A DNA stretch of 64,000 bases, from assembly GCF_000002595.2 (NCBI RefSeq), contig NC_057015.1, positions 1,524,718 through 1,588,717 of the forward strand, written 5' to 3'. A program made the translations under genes and the position numbers. Origin of the DNA: Chlamydomonas reinhardtii (taxonomy: Eukaryota > Chlorophyta > Chlorophyceae > Chlamydomonadales > Chlamydomonadaceae). Under the pieces are notes generated by a model. The model worked only from the letters and a program-made list of their open reading frames with translations, made no database searches and was not told the DNA's origin. How positions within the stretch are numbered: position 1 is the first letter of the stretch; each line of letters begins with the position of its first letter. Positions 23,264-35,504 of this stretch are shown in pieces.

Positions 23264-26200
23264 ATGACAGTCGCGGCACCGCCGGCTAGCTCGGCGGCGG
23301 CGGTCGCAGCACCCGAGCCATCGGCATCGCCTTCCTGCGTGGAGCGGGCCCCTCAAGCAGACAAAGCGTGGGAGTGGTTTAGAAGCATGGGCGCACCAAA
23401 GTATCACGTGGCGCCGATGGTGGACCAGGTAGGTGGGTTTGGGGTGGCTTTCCGACGGCTGCGTCTGGGCCCTCCCACGAGGCCTTCCCCTGGGTTCGCT
23501 CGCGGCTGTCGGGGGCTCACTCTTGTGGCTGGGCGCATTCACCAACGCGTGGCGTTCTGCCCTAGCGCGCTTTTGCATATCTCGTGGCGTTCTGCGCTAG
23601 CGCGCTATTGCATGCCTCCTCCCGGGGCCTGCTAGCTGCCGCCTGAACGGCTGCGCCGCGTGCGCGCCTGCCCCCGCCCTCCCGGCGCGCCACCGCAGTC
23701 CGAGTTGCCGTTCCGCATGCTGTGCCGTAATCACGGCGCCACGTGCGCCTACACGCCCATGCTGCACGCGCGCATCTTCACGCAAGACAAGAAGTACAGG
23801 TGTGCAGCCGTGGGCCGCCGCTGAGCAGCTGAATGACGGACCGGCGACTCCGGGGCAAGCGAGGGCCAAGAACACGGGTGGCCTGGCCGCCTGGGTCTGT
23901 GTGTGGTGGTGGAGCGAAAGAAGCTGGCGCAAGAGCAAGATTACCTAGCATAGGCAGCTGTAGCCATAATTGCGCAAGCGGTCAGTGGCCTGGGCTCCAC
24001 GGCGCCGCGGCTGGACCGCCTACCTGCCGCGTCACCGAAATTCGCCTGGTACGCAGGGAGGAGATGCTGACGACATGCACAGAGGACCGGCCGCTGTTTG
24101 TGCAGTTTTGCTCCAACGAGCCGCAGGTGTGTCGGTTGTACTGGGTGGCCACGATTTCGGTAGTGTAGGCAAGGAGCCGGGCACCTGCTGCGGCGCGCCG
24201 CCACTGATGACCCCGGCGGCGCGCCTGATACCCATCGCTGCCCTTTCATACGCTGAATGTCTAAACACGCGTGCTGCCGCTGTCCTTGCTGCTGCTGCCG
24301 CTGCTGCGCAGCACCTGCTCAAGGCGGCGCGCATGGTGGAGGCGATGGGCATCTGCGACGCCATCGACATCAACTTCGGCTGCCCGCAGCGCATCGCCAA
24401 GCGGGGCGGCTACGGCGCGTTCCTAATGGATGACCTACCCAAGGTGGAGGCCATGGTGCGGGGCCTGGCGCAGGTGAGGGGGAGAGGGCGGTGAGGTTTG
24501 TAAATGCCAGCCCAAACTAAAGCAAACCAAGCCAAACTAGCGGAGCACAGGCAGAGGCGACAGTTGCAGGGAGGGAGAGGAGAGGGGGATTGTACGCCCG
24601 AGCACAACGAATTAGGTCCCAATAGCCAAGGAATCTGGCGAGAGGGGGAGGGGGTTAGAGAGAAAGGAGGGGAGGTTTGTATGCCCGAGCATAGCGCTGG
24701 TGAGAGTGATGGCGCACGCGCACGAGAGATACATGAGGGGTTATTTGCCCGCGCCCAACGAACGCCAAACGGGGCCCGCGCGCACAAAGAAGGGAGAGTC
24801 AGGGAGGGCGTGACCGGGCGTGAGGGAGAGGGGACAGGTAAAGGTATGGGCGGTGCTAGGGGTGGTATGCTGTGGGGCTGGAGAGGGAGTGGTTGAAGGC
24901 TGCATGTTGGTCGCAGGGGTGGAGGTGGCAAGCTGGCGTGCGTAAAGCCCCGGAATCGGTGGAGCGCGGGCTAGGCTTGAGCTCACCAACACGGGCGCGC
25001 ACAGCGCCGCACACAATTACACACACGCACACACCTGGCCCACGTGCGCTTCTTCTGCCACGGCCGTACCACCCAGGGCCTGCGCATCCCCGTCACGGCC
25101 AAGATCCGCATCTTCCCCGACCTGGCCAAGACGGTGGAGTACGCGCGCATGGTGGAGCGCGCCGGCGCATGGCTGGTGGCGGTGCACGGCCGGCTGCGGG
25201 AGCAGAAGGTGCGGCGGGAGGAGGGCAGGGAAGGGGGGAGGCAGGGAAGGGGGGAAGGGAGGGAAGGCCGGAGGGAGGGAGGTTTGCTGGGCTCGGGGCA
25301 GTGGACCGGGTCGGGCTGCGTGTGGATCGTGTGGGTTGAAAGGGGCGGCACGACAAGGGGCGGCTGCAGCAGGCCCAAGCACAGATTCCAGCACGCTGCC
25401 GGCACTCCGACCCTCCTTTGAAGCCCCTTCCGCACGCCGCCCTGCGCAGGACCTGTCCGCCACGCGCGCGGACTGGGACGCCATCCGCGCCGTCAAGGCC
25501 GCGCTGTCGGTGCCGGTGCTGGCCAACGGCAACATCCGGCACCTGGGTGACGTGGACGCCTGCCTGGCCTACACCGGCTGCGACGGCGTGCTCAGCGCGG
25601 AGGGGTTGCTGGCGGACCCGGCGCTGTTCGCGCCGCGCCGGGAGCCGGTGGCGAGCGGCGACGTGAGTGAGGGTATGCATGGATGGGTGGGTGGGTGGGT
25701 GGGTGCGTGGGTGCTTGCCGGAGTGGGAGGAAGGGATGGAGGGAGTGAAGGGGAAGGGAGGTATGCGGCAGGGCTGGGGTAAAGGCGATATGCCGCAGGG
25801 GATATGCCAAGCGCATGACCACCCACTCGCCCACCCACCCACCTCACCGCATGCCCCGCTGCAGTACGCCGCGCCGCCTGGCGAGCGGTTAGCTCTGGCG
25901 GCCGAGTACCTGGCGCTGGTGGCGGCACACCCAGTGCCGCTGCGTATGGTGCGGGGGCACGTGCACAAGCTGATGTGGGACTGGCTGGCGGAGCACACGG
26001 ACCTGCGGGAGCGGATCAACCGGGGCGTGCCCAGCCTGGGCCTGTTCACCGAGGTGAGGGTGGGCGCAGTGCCGGAGGGTGGGGCTGAAGGGGGGGGCTG
26101 GGGATGAAGGTGGCGCCGTGTGCATGCGAGTCAGTGAACGAGCAAGGGGTCTACGCGGGCTACCGGGTGGGGTTCCATGGCGAGGCAGGGTACCGGGCAG

Positions 26201-26844
26201 GTCGGAGCTTCGCAGCTCGGTCTCTATGCGAGCATGTCCAGGAGACCATAATGCGCAAGTGCCGCGGCATCATCTGTTGGCACACGCCACTGCTTCCTGC
26301 CCCTGCAGACGGTTGAGGAGGTGCGGCGGCGGGCGGAGGCGGCGGGTCGCGACTACCCAGTGCCGGCCATGAGTGCAGCGGAGCTTGCGGCGCTGGACAA
26401 GGAGGAGGCCAGGCGGGTGAGTGTGCGCGGGCAGCTTGTTGGGTTGAAGGGGAGGGGAGGGGAGGCGGTGGCAGGCGGTGCTGGCTCCACGCGCCCGGTC
26501 GTGCCTGGTCCTACCTGATGCTCCGCATCCGCACTCGTGTACCCAACCGCAGTCTACAATATTTACCCGTCGACCGCACCGTCCGAGCTAGATGTGCTTC
26601 CTGAATTCCCCGGGTTTCCCGGATTTCACTGAATTGGGCGTGGAAACGACTTCCCCTTCCTCCCATTTACCCTGCTGTCCTTTCCTGTGGCCAGGCGGCC
26701 ATCGAGGAGCAGGAGCGCGAGGCGGACGCTCTGGATCGGCTACAGCACCGGCGAGCAGGCGGCGGCTGTGGCGAGTGCGGCGGCGGTGGCGAGGAGGAGG
26801 AGGAGGAGCTGGTCATTGACTGGAGCGCGATGGGCATCGAATAG
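23264..26844 (+). CDS. DUS1: tRNA-dihydrouridine synthase, DUS1 type
   Basis: This enzyme reduces uridines in the tRNA D-loop using FMN and NAD(P)H; the eukaryotic Dus1 family acts at U16/U17. Nine exons are proposed: 23264-23428, 23699-23799, 24057-24126, 24312-24473, 25077-25208, 25450-25662, 25865-26053, 26309-26416 and 26695-26844. Phases are consistent and give 429 residues. Visible family signatures in order are APMVDQ (FMN-binding start of the TIM barrel), [33 protein letters not shown] with the catalytic Cys at about residue 136, [18 protein letters not shown] (FMN-contact Lys about 175), VHGRLREQK (His about 203), VLANGNI and [15 protein letters not shown]. The C-terminus is acidic (EEEEEE) and ends SAMGIE. 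The Ala-rich first ~35 residues could be a targeting leader, but this is uncertain. Intron 4 (24474-25076) is purine-rich and repetitive. Confidence 0.93.
24493..24900. repeat. Degenerate G/A-rich tandem modules in DUS1 intron 4
   Basis: Related short cores occur at about 24493 (GAGGTTTGTAAATGCC), 24587 (GGGATTGTACGCCCGAGCA), 24671 (GGAGGTTTGTATGCCCGAGC) and 24738 (GGGTTATTTGCCCG). They are separated by purine-rich tracts at roughly 65-95 base spacing. The structure resembles a decayed tandem array inside the intron. Confidence 0.5.
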
Positions 26845-27489
26845 AGGCAATGCAGGGAATGACAGGGTGGTGTACAGGGGGATACGCTTTGCAGGAGCAA
26901 AGGCTGCGCGCGTGTGCAAGGACGGGGGCTTGACGCGTGATACCGGGTCAGAATATGTCAATGAGCTGACAGAGTGAGCAAATGCAGGTCTGTGCGCATG
27001 AGCGAGGGGAAGTGTATATCATAAGCATTCACCTTACAATCGGAATGGGGCCTAACTGTTCAGGCGGCTGCACGCGTTGTGCACTTATGCGTGGTACCGT
27101 GCCTGCTACGTGCCTGCAGCTGGAATCGATAGATAATGACTGCATACCTTGAGGTTTGAAAGACTGATGACTCGTGGGGAGGTACCTTTGAAATGCGCGT
27201 CATCTGATTCCGGAGACGCGGAGACGCCTCTCAGTGAGTGCCGTTGTGTTTCGTGAAGATTGACACTCGTAGGCAGGGCCGCAGACGTCTTGTGAACTGC
27301 TATGCAAGCACGCTTGAATGCAACGATTTAGCATGTTAAGACGATATTAAATGGTGCGGACGGGGAAGATGGGCGAACGGCACAGGCGCACCGTGGCCGT
27401 GTGCCTCTGGATCCGGAGTCGGCCCTTTGAGGGAAGAAGACACCATGTGTTTCAGGACTGTCATGATTGTCGATAAATACTGAACCACC
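26845..27489. other. Spacer between DUS1 and the coiled-coil gene
   Basis: 645 bases of mixed composition. It is expected to hold the DUS1 3' UTR and the next promoter. No additional exon is visible. Confidence 0.5.
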
Positions 27490-30393
27490 ATGCAGCGACC
27501 ACCATCCAGCGCGAGCGGGCTGTCGAGACCTGCTCCATCGATAACAAGTCAACATCTTGGGCGCAGCTCGGAACAGGGCGACGCAACATTCAAAAGCTCT
27601 ACAAGCGGCATGTCCAAAGCACTGGAGAACTCTGGCTCAAAGCCTGGAGCCTCCCTGTCGACGACCAGCACTTCTGGCCGCGATGCAGTGTCAGAGAACG
27701 CGCGTGATGCTACGTTAAGAGGCCGTGTCGATGCCCTGATGAAAGAGAACCGGTTACTGGGCCGGCTGCTGCAGGACCTCCAGGTGGATACTGCAGCGGA
27801 GGCGACGAGCGGGCTTCGCCGGGGTATTGCACGGTGCACTCGGTGACATCGGCAGCCCCCCGCCCCTCTAACGCAGGCTAAGCTTGAGTGCTCAGAGTCA
27901 GAGGTTGTCAGCCTTGACACGGAGCTGGGCAAGCGCGAAAGTGACCTGCTGAGGATGGGGGAGCAGCTGACGCAGTGCAAGCAGGAGGCTCAAGACGCGC
28001 ACTTGCAGCTTGGCAGGTACAGCACCGGCTCCTTGGGCGCAGACGCGTTGTACAGACACTCCGAGCCTCTGCACATTCCGGGCACGTTTGGGTTGCTTTC
28101 AGGCCCGTGTGTACCTGTTGTTCAGAATCGCGCCTGGGGTTATAACATACAGGCACACAGGCTCTCTGTTTGTGTTTTTGTAATCACACGCAGTTGCCGG
28201 GCGCACGCCACCGAGTTGGAGCAGCAGCTGGTGGACGTGAGCGGCCGACTGGCGGACAAGGAGGCCTCGTGCGAGGCTCTGCAGCGGCGGCTGGCACAGG
28301 CGGAGGGCGAGCTACGGAGGCTGCGTGACAGCAGCGTCAGTGGGCAGGACGTCAGGTGCGCGCCGTCGTGTCAATGCAGCCAGCTCCTCAATGCCTTTAG
28401 CATGCCGTGTGAGCCACAATTCAAGGCTGCATCGCGATGTCCCCCTCCCTCCACGGCCGTGCTACTACTCACGTTCCACTGCTTTACGGTCTCGGTTTAG
28501 TTTAGATTCATTGGTTTCGACTACCCCACCCTGTGCATCCCCCCCCTCGCAGCCAGCAGCTGCAGCGGGTGGAGTCCCTGTATCGGGCCCGTGTGGAGGC
28601 GCTGCAGCGCGAGGCGGCCGAGCAGCTGGCGGCGCAGGACGCAGCGGCGCGGCAGCGGCTAGCGGAGGCGCAGGCAGCCACGGCGGCGGCTCTGGCACGC
28701 GTGAAGCGCGGCGCGCTGCATGAGGTGCAGCGGGCGGAGGCGTTCCTGGAGTCGCGGGTGAGACGGTAGACCACAGGCCGAAGCGGCAGCATGCTTGCAT
28801 ACGGTACTTGGCGCAGAGTTAGCAAGACACGCACCCTCACTGGCCCGTCAGAAATGGGCCACAATGACTGATGCGGTTTGCTGCAGTCCCAGCACCCAGC
28901 CCATTGCCATGAGCGCTAGGCACACGCTCAGCTGAGCGGTGCTCACCCTGCCCCTTCGCCCCCTCCGGCCTCGCTGCAGGTGCGCGATCAGAACCGCGTG
29001 CTGGAGCAGCTGCAGAAGCGCTGCCTGGCGCTGGAGGCGAGGGCGGCGGACCTGAAGCCACTGGCGGCGGCGGCGGCCGCGGCGCGGCAGCGAGCAGCGG
29101 AGCTGGAGGACTTGCTGGCAGCAGCAGAGGAGGAGGCCGCGGCGGGGGCAGGCGCTGGGTGAGTGGCGGGTGCCGTGTCGTGCAAACGTTGCAGTGCAAG
29201 GGCATGTGAATCTGGTTGCCCGTTGACCCTGAATCTCATGTGCGCAGGTGCTGTGGCTCATGTTGTCGCTGCTGTTGCGGCAGCGCCGGTTGTGGTGGTG
29301 GCGGCGCCCGCGGTGGAGACGGCCTGCGGCAGGAGGTCACGGAGCTGCAGAAGCGGTGAGCTGGTGGAGATGGAGCACCGGCCACAGCGGCTTGCCTGTG
29401 TCGTGAGGGGAGCCGGGAACACATGTATGTGAGCCGAAGGGAACTGGGAAGCATGGTCCATGAATCCCGCACGCATAACCGCACCTGCGGCGCGGCAGGC
29501 GCTGCCCGTCGCGCATGGCGTGCCGTCCTGCCCCGATTCACGCCATCGGAAACACTTACCTGAGCTTACCCGGCCCCGCCTTGCCTCCCCAGAATTGTGG
29601 GCCTGCGCTCGGACGCGCTGCGGGACTGCGAGGTGGTGGTGCGGCTGCAGACCGACCTGGTGGCGGCGCAGCAGGCCAGCGTGGCGGCGGCGGAGCGGGC
29701 GGAGGCGGTGGAGGCGGCCTGCCAGGTGCGGCGCGGCAGCGTACATGCGCAAAAGCTGGCAGCACCTGTATGTGAGCTTGCAGATGTGATTGCAAGTTAC
29801 AAGGATTGCTTATAAGCCAGGTGTGCGTGTGACCCATCCTCGCAGTCGCTGCGTGCGGAGAATGTTGCGCTGCGGAGACGGCTGCTGACCTCCAGCGGCC
29901 GGAGTGACGAGGCCTCCGGCGGGAGCGCCAGCAGCAACACTGGAGACAGGGAGCGGGCGGCAGCACAGGCGACGGCGCTGGCTGCAGTTGAGGCGGAGGC
30001 GGCGTGCGCTGAGGCGCTGCGGTCGGCACAGCGCGAGGCGGCGGCGGCGCAGCGGGCGCTGCTGGCGCAGGTGCGGCGCATGCACACGCTCGAGTCCATG
30101 CGCCTGGCGGACGTGCGGGTGGGTGGACGGGCTGGGCGGGGGCTGGGTTTGGGCTAGGTTTAGGTGGGTCTGCAGGCATGGTCTGGGGCATGGTCGCCCC
30201 TGCGGGCTGCTGCTACTGGGTCTCTGTACCGCATGCCGTAATGGGGTAGGAGGTGATCGGGGACAAGGCTTGGTGCGTGCTGTCGCCGGGCTGCGGGAGT
30301 GCTCGTGCAAGTCCCAACCCAGCAGCGTTCGCCGCACCGCAGGAGATGCACCGGCTGGAGCGCAAGGTGGCGTCGCTGATGCCCGGCTATTAA
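27490..30393 (+). CDS. Coiled-coil protein of unknown function
   Basis: Nine exons are proposed: 27490-27783, 27877-28016, 28194-28355, 28553-28757, 28980-29158, 29248-29355, 29593-29725, 29846-30118 and 30343-30393. They give 514 residues ending in SLMPGY. The first ~75 residues are Ser/Thr/Gly-rich and disordered. From about residue 76 to the end the sequence is Leu/Glu/Gln/Arg/Ala-rich with heptad spacing, for example LMKENRLLGRLLQDLQ, LEQQLVDVSGRLADKE and LRAENVALRRRL, so it is mostly coiled coil. Exon 6 begins with a cluster of cysteines (CCGSCCRCCCGSAGC). An in-frame alternative acceptor at 29281-29283 would remove most of it. I see no catalytic domain. Roles in cilia, centrioles or the cytoskeleton are common for such proteins, but nothing here proves one. 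Confidence 0.75.
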
Positions 30394-30624
30394 ATGTGTG
30401 GATGAGCTGTATTGTGATAATACTGCACGCGGGTTTCCAGGGTGGATGCACAGGAGCCTGGGACTGGCGGAGGTGTTGGACTGGATGGGGTACATCTCGC
30501 ATGGAACTCGGTCACACCATCCTAGACGACATTTGCGAGACCGTTTGTTTATTACTAAAAAGTGTTTTTACTACGCTGGGTTACTAGAATTCTTTGTGTT
30601 GCGCTCACTTGGGCGCTAGGGACA
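30394..30624. other. Short spacer between the coiled-coil and RNase III-like genes
   Basis: Only 231 bases separate the stop of one gene from the start codon of the next on the same strand. The 3' UTR, 5' UTR and promoter must be compact or overlapping here. Confidence 0.5.
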
Positions 30625-33600
30625 ATGTTGCAGTCTCGCCCGCCACCGAGCAGCGGCGGTGTATCGCGGTCTCGTTTCGCGTGCTCCGGTGGTGCTCCCG
30701 CCTGCCTCGCGGTCACTAGCGCCGCGCTGGCACGCCCGCAGCAGTCGCGGCGTGGCTCACGCGCGTCGTCGCCATGCATAACGCCCGCGACCCGCGGCAG
30801 CGGAGCCGGCTTGCCGCACACCGCCTCACGCCTTAGCGGCGGTGGCAACGGCCGCTCCGCCCGGCCTGTGCTGCTGCCCCCGCCAGCGGCCATTGCCTCG
30901 GCCTTCTTTCCCGACGACGAAGGCAATGGCGACCCCAGCAATGCGTTCCGGCGCATGTTCGACCGGCTGCGGGACGTGCAGCCGGCCAGCGACGCGGGGC
31001 GGCCGTCCCGCCGCGGCAACCCGCTGTGCGAGTACGTGGCGCTGCTGTCCTGCTACAAGGCCAGCAAGATGCAGGAGCTGCTGGACAAGATGGAGATGGA
31101 CCTGGACCAGCTGCAGGTGAGCGGCCCGGGTGGGTGCGTGGGCACGGTTGTGTGTGGGGGGGGGGCGGGTGGGGGTGGGATAGTACTGGGTCACGCGGTG
31201 CATGCACCGCCAGCACCCGGTGGTGTGCGCCTCAGGTTCCATGTGGACGGACGGGCCATTGGTATACGAATTCTGGGCAAGTGGACCTGGTGTTGGTGGG
31301 TGCCTGGATGGTGTCATCAGGAAACAGGCGACCAGCGCCTAGGTTTCCAGGTGGGCGGACGGACGTTGTGGCATGCTGAGCAAGCAGTGCCAAGACCTGC
31401 TGTCGCAGGCCGACCTGGGCGTGAGGCTGCGCCACCCGGAGGCTGCGGGCATGGCGCTGCTGGGCGCCGAGCTGGCAGTGGCCGAGTACAACGCCAGCCC
31501 CTTGCCGGCGTCGCACCTGGCGTGCCTCGGTGGGTGGGGCCGGCGAGCAGTGCGGGGCCTTGGGTGGCGCACAGTGGACTATGCATAAGGCGGCGGAGGG
31601 ACGGGAAAGCCGTATGCATGGAAGTAAGGCCAGGCTTCGCCCGACTGTCACGCTGCTGGCTCCCAATGCGCCTGCAGGCGAGCTGGTGATGCACCTGGCG
31701 ACGATGGAGCTGGCTTGGTCGGTCCTGGAGAAGTCAACCGCGGTGAGGCTTAGTGCAGCACCCGGCTCCGTGCGAGACGCAACCGATTGATGTGGGATGC
31801 ATGTGCTGCGCCTTGCGGTTTGGTGTGCGTAGGCGGCGGAGGCACAGTCCGAGGCAGAGGGGAATCCAAGCAGCGCCAGCGTGCGACAACCGCTACCTTC
31901 GCATGTCGGCGTGGACAAAGCAATTATGAACTGCGCTGCGAAAGAGGTGGAAGCCGAGCTGCCGTTGCTTCTGGTTGAGAGGTGGAAGGTGAGCAGCATT
32001 GCCGTGGTGTGCTGGCTAGGGGCATTTGTACATGCTTTAATGTCATGTGGGTTTGACATACGTGTTGCCCGCGACAGCGCTGCTCTGATTGTTACTATCG
32101 CTGAGCGTCCTCTCGTGCTGAACGCTGAACGCCTGAACTCGCAGCTGGGCACGCACGCCCGTTATGGCCGCGTTAACCAGCGCCCGGCAAAGAAAGACCT
32201 GGTAAGGCCATGAAGGCATGCCAAGTCGGCGCAGTACCGGTGTGCTGCTGCTTTGGCTGTGATCGAGTGACACCCACGTTAAAACCACGCCACCTCTTGC
32301 GGTTGGTGGTTACCTGCTCCCTCCAGGCCAACGTGGCCAAGGCGCTGTTGGCGGTGCTGTACCTGGACGGCGGGTACGCCGAGGCAGTGAGGCCCGCGCT
32401 GGCGCAACTGGTGGCGGAGGTGCTGCTGCGGCCCCGGTCCGGCAGCGACAGCGAGGACGGCAGCACAGCGGCGGTGTCTGGCCCGCCGACTCAGTCTGCC
32501 ACGGACGTAAGTACGGTGGCTGCCCGGCCCTGCAGTGTGTGTATGTCGTGCAAGGACGATGTGGGCAGCTATGTTGCGTGTGGCAGTAGCAGGTGCAATG
32601 GGGCGGGGCCAACGAAGGTGAGCCCACCACTTCATGCTGGCATGGCGCTGACATCATTGCGGGGTGGACCGCCAGCGCAGGTGGTGGGCCGGCTGCTGGA
32701 GCAAGCGCTGGTGGCCCGGCCACCCGGCCAGCTGCGGCAGCCGCGGCAGCTCAACCTGCCGCGGGGCAAGGACGACCTGCACCAGCAGAGCAGCAGCGGC
32801 AGCGGCAGTGGCAACGAACAGCCGTCGCATGAAGTGAAGCTGCTGGCGAGGTACCTCAGAGAGACGCTGGGCCCGCTGGTGCTGTCCCTCGAGAAGTTTG
32901 GGGAGAAGTACGAGCCGATGCACGCGGCGCGCTTTGTGGTAGGCCGGAGCTATGGGCATATCGGTTGTCAGGGCTCGTGTTCGGTGGATGCATGCGGCCT
33001 TAATTGTTGCATACATGTGCCCGCTGCATAGTCCCTTTGGTGCACATAGCTCCATCGGCTGCATTTGTGTGGCGTTCGCGTTCCTGCGCTCGCAGGAGTT
33101 GAGCGCGCTGTGGTACAGCTACCTGTACGCCATGCCGCCGCCGCCGGCCCGCGGCATGCCGGTGCCCCGGTCCTGGGGCGGCCTGGCGCGCGGCACGTAC
33201 CTGGCCCCGATGCAGCCGCCAGACGGCGCGCCGGCCGCCGTTGACGCCCTCAACCCGCCGCTGCCGCACGCCATCGCCACCGGCGCCACCGCCCCGGCCG
33301 CGCTGCTTGCGCTCGGCCGAGAGGTCTACTGCGTCGCGGCCATGGAGGTGCTGCTGGAGCGGGAAGTTGAAAACCCGGTGGAGAGCAAACTGGCGCTGGG
33401 CACCAACAAAAATGCACGTGGCACGGCCTCAGACCGCTTGCGCAAGCAGCTGGCGCGGCTGTGCAGCGCCCCAGTGCGCACGGCGCAGATGGTGGCGCTG
33501 TTGCCACAGCTGGAGCGGGACACTGGGGACCCGGCCGTGGCGGCGCGGGTGCCCGAGTGCGTGTACGGCGTGCTGGGCACGGTGATGCTGGAGGGCGGGC

Positions 33601-33665
33601 TGAAACATGCGCGGGCGGTGGCGCGGAGTTTGATTGAGATTGCGGAGAGCGTGCAAAGTGCCTAG
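30625..33665 (+). CDS. Organelle-type protein with degenerate RNase III-like segments
   Basis: The proposed exons are 30625-31116, 31409-31529, 31678-31742, 31833-31981, 32078-32201, 32327-32506, 32681-32938 and 33096-33665, giving about 652 residues. The exon 4/5 junction is the weakest: the better-looking donor at 31989 breaks the phase, and reading straight through 31982-32077 is also open. The N-terminus is Ser/Arg/Ala-rich, lacks acids and looks like a transit peptide. Residues from about 318 (ANVAKALLAVLYLDGG) match the RNase III helix that normally reads DVFEALIGAIYLDGG. A second copy near 615-635 reads VPECVYGVLGTVMLEGG. In the first copy the catalytic Asp and Glu are replaced by Asn and Lys, and in the second the Glu is replaced by Tyr, so cleavage is unlikely. 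Plant plastid RNC1 and mitoribosomal mL44 are known inactive RNase III relatives. An RNC1-like role is an inference. Confidence 0.7.
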
Positions 33666-35504
33666 GCGGGTGTGAAGCGCGTGCACGCGGAGACCAATGC
33701 AAGTTGCGGTGAAGGAATGGACGCCTGAGGTGCGAGGTCAGTCGGGTGTGGAGTGATGGTGTGGGCACAAAGCCACAAAGCTTGTGTACGCGAACGGGCA
33801 GCCGTGCTCTCTGGAGACAACACGGGCAGGGGTTAGCTGAGCAATGACGGTGTTGGGTTGCTTGGCGCAGCTGTATGCCGCCATTTGCGGAGAAACCGGT
33901 CCTTGCCCGTGCAACCACTGTGCACGTGACCATTCCGCTACCTTGCCCTAATCATGCGACGGCCCACAACGGCTCGACCCGCGATACCGGACCACCCACG
34001 CCTTCTCATTCCCATTCCTCAGCTGTCCCTTCCAGTAGTCCCTTCCAGTTGTCCCACACCAACTGTCCCACACCAACTGTCCCACCCCAGCTGTCCCTTC
34101 GGCTCCCTTCTCAAACGCAGCTTCAGCAAAATCTACAGCCTGCCCGACTCCCGGCGTGTGCGGCCTTCCGCCCGCCTTCCAAAATGCAACAGCCCCCGCC
34201 TCTCCTCGCCAGCCGCTCACAGCCGAAACTCTGCTTCTTTCTTTATCAGCCACAAACATCAGCCACAAACAATGCCTCGGAAACAACGCCTCGGAAACTT
34301 CCTCCCAACTAGTGCGCGGCCACAGCTCCCCTACCGAACGTCGCAGCACCTATCCTCACCATCAGCAACGCTTCCTCACCTCCGGTTGTGTTGTTGGCGT
34401 GTTGCACCGCATTCGGCCTGCCCGCCACAATTGTCGTACACATTCGGGCCCCTCTTCTGCTTTGCTTCGCCTTGTTCTTGCCCCTGTTTGTCACACTGTC
34501 GCCCGGCCATTGTTTTGCTGCACGCCGTTGCATTACGCTAGTGCTCGTCTACACAGCTCATCCGTGGACGCCGGTCGACTGCCTGCAGGTGCGCATCGGC
34601 TATGCTATCCGCGCGGTGTGGCGTCGCATTGAGTCTGTGTGGTGCTATCGCCTTGGCCGGGCGCCCGGAGCGTGAGGAATGCGCGTCAGCAAAACATCGA
34701 CACAACCTGCCAGCTACCGTCGGTACAGTAACAGCGCGCGAACGACGCACCAATGCCTTGTCCCTTCTTGCTACGCATTTATGTGGGCACGGGTGGGAGC
34801 CACACACATCGGAACTACGCTTTCCTGCCCCTTGCCATGTTCCATCACGAGGGCAAGTGTCGACTGGTCCACAGAACACAGCACTTGATTACAACCATCC
34901 GGACAATGGCCCTCCGCAGTCACAATGTCCCACACGGTATAGCACATGCCCCGCTTCCGTGCCCACTACACTTGTCTGGCACGTTACTCGTCTACCTGCA
35001 ACATAGCACGTTCACACCTGCCTTGGCGAAGGCCTGGCATGGCAACTGCACACCCTCGATGCCCTGAAACTGGACAGCCCATCCTCGTCAGCGGAATGCC
35101 ACTGTCCAGCCGACCGGGGGCATCCAGAGCTTTCACGTTCGCCCCAATAAGTGGCCATCGCGGCACGGTTCATGTCTCCCTTGTGCACGGCTCACCAAAC
35201 TTCCATACGACTATCGTTAATCACCAAACCAGGGAGACAAACCCCGCAAAGCCTTCTGTTGCTACTCCGCATGAACTTGTCAGGGCAGTCAAGGCACGTG
35301 CACACTGACAGCGGCGGTCGGCCGTTCCAAACCCACCAAGCCATATGCGTTTATACAGAAACAATCATTGATATGGACCACCGGTACGTCACACGGACCC
35401 CAAGACCCCAGACAGCTGTTCAGCTGCCTGTCTTACGGTAGGTAAATACCCCCGGCGTGAAACCCTTATTGTGTTCGAGTTGGCCCCGCTGCTGCAGTTG
35501 CGGG
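33666..35504. other. C-rich spacer, 3' side of two convergent genes
   Basis: It lies between the stop of the RNase III-like gene (+) and the stop of the Cys-rich membrane protein gene (-). It contains a small C-rich tandem repeat at 34053-34094. A TTACA at 34889-34893 reads TGTAA on the minus strand and could be the polyadenylation signal of the minus-strand gene. Open frames here are short, lack codon bias and are not reported as genes. Confidence 0.5.
34053..34094. repeat. Three-copy 14-base minisatellite
   Basis: CCCACACCAACTGT occurs exactly at 34053-34066 and 34067-34080. A diverged copy, CCCACCCCAGCTGT, follows at 34081-34094. Related TTCCAG(T)TGTCCC pieces lie just upstream. Confidence 0.85.

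Noticed and set aside
33875-35450. Several plus-strand frames of 100-190 codons in the C-rich spacer
   Set aside because: They overlap in different frames, are Pro/Thr/His-rich products of C-rich repeats and lack algal third-position bias.
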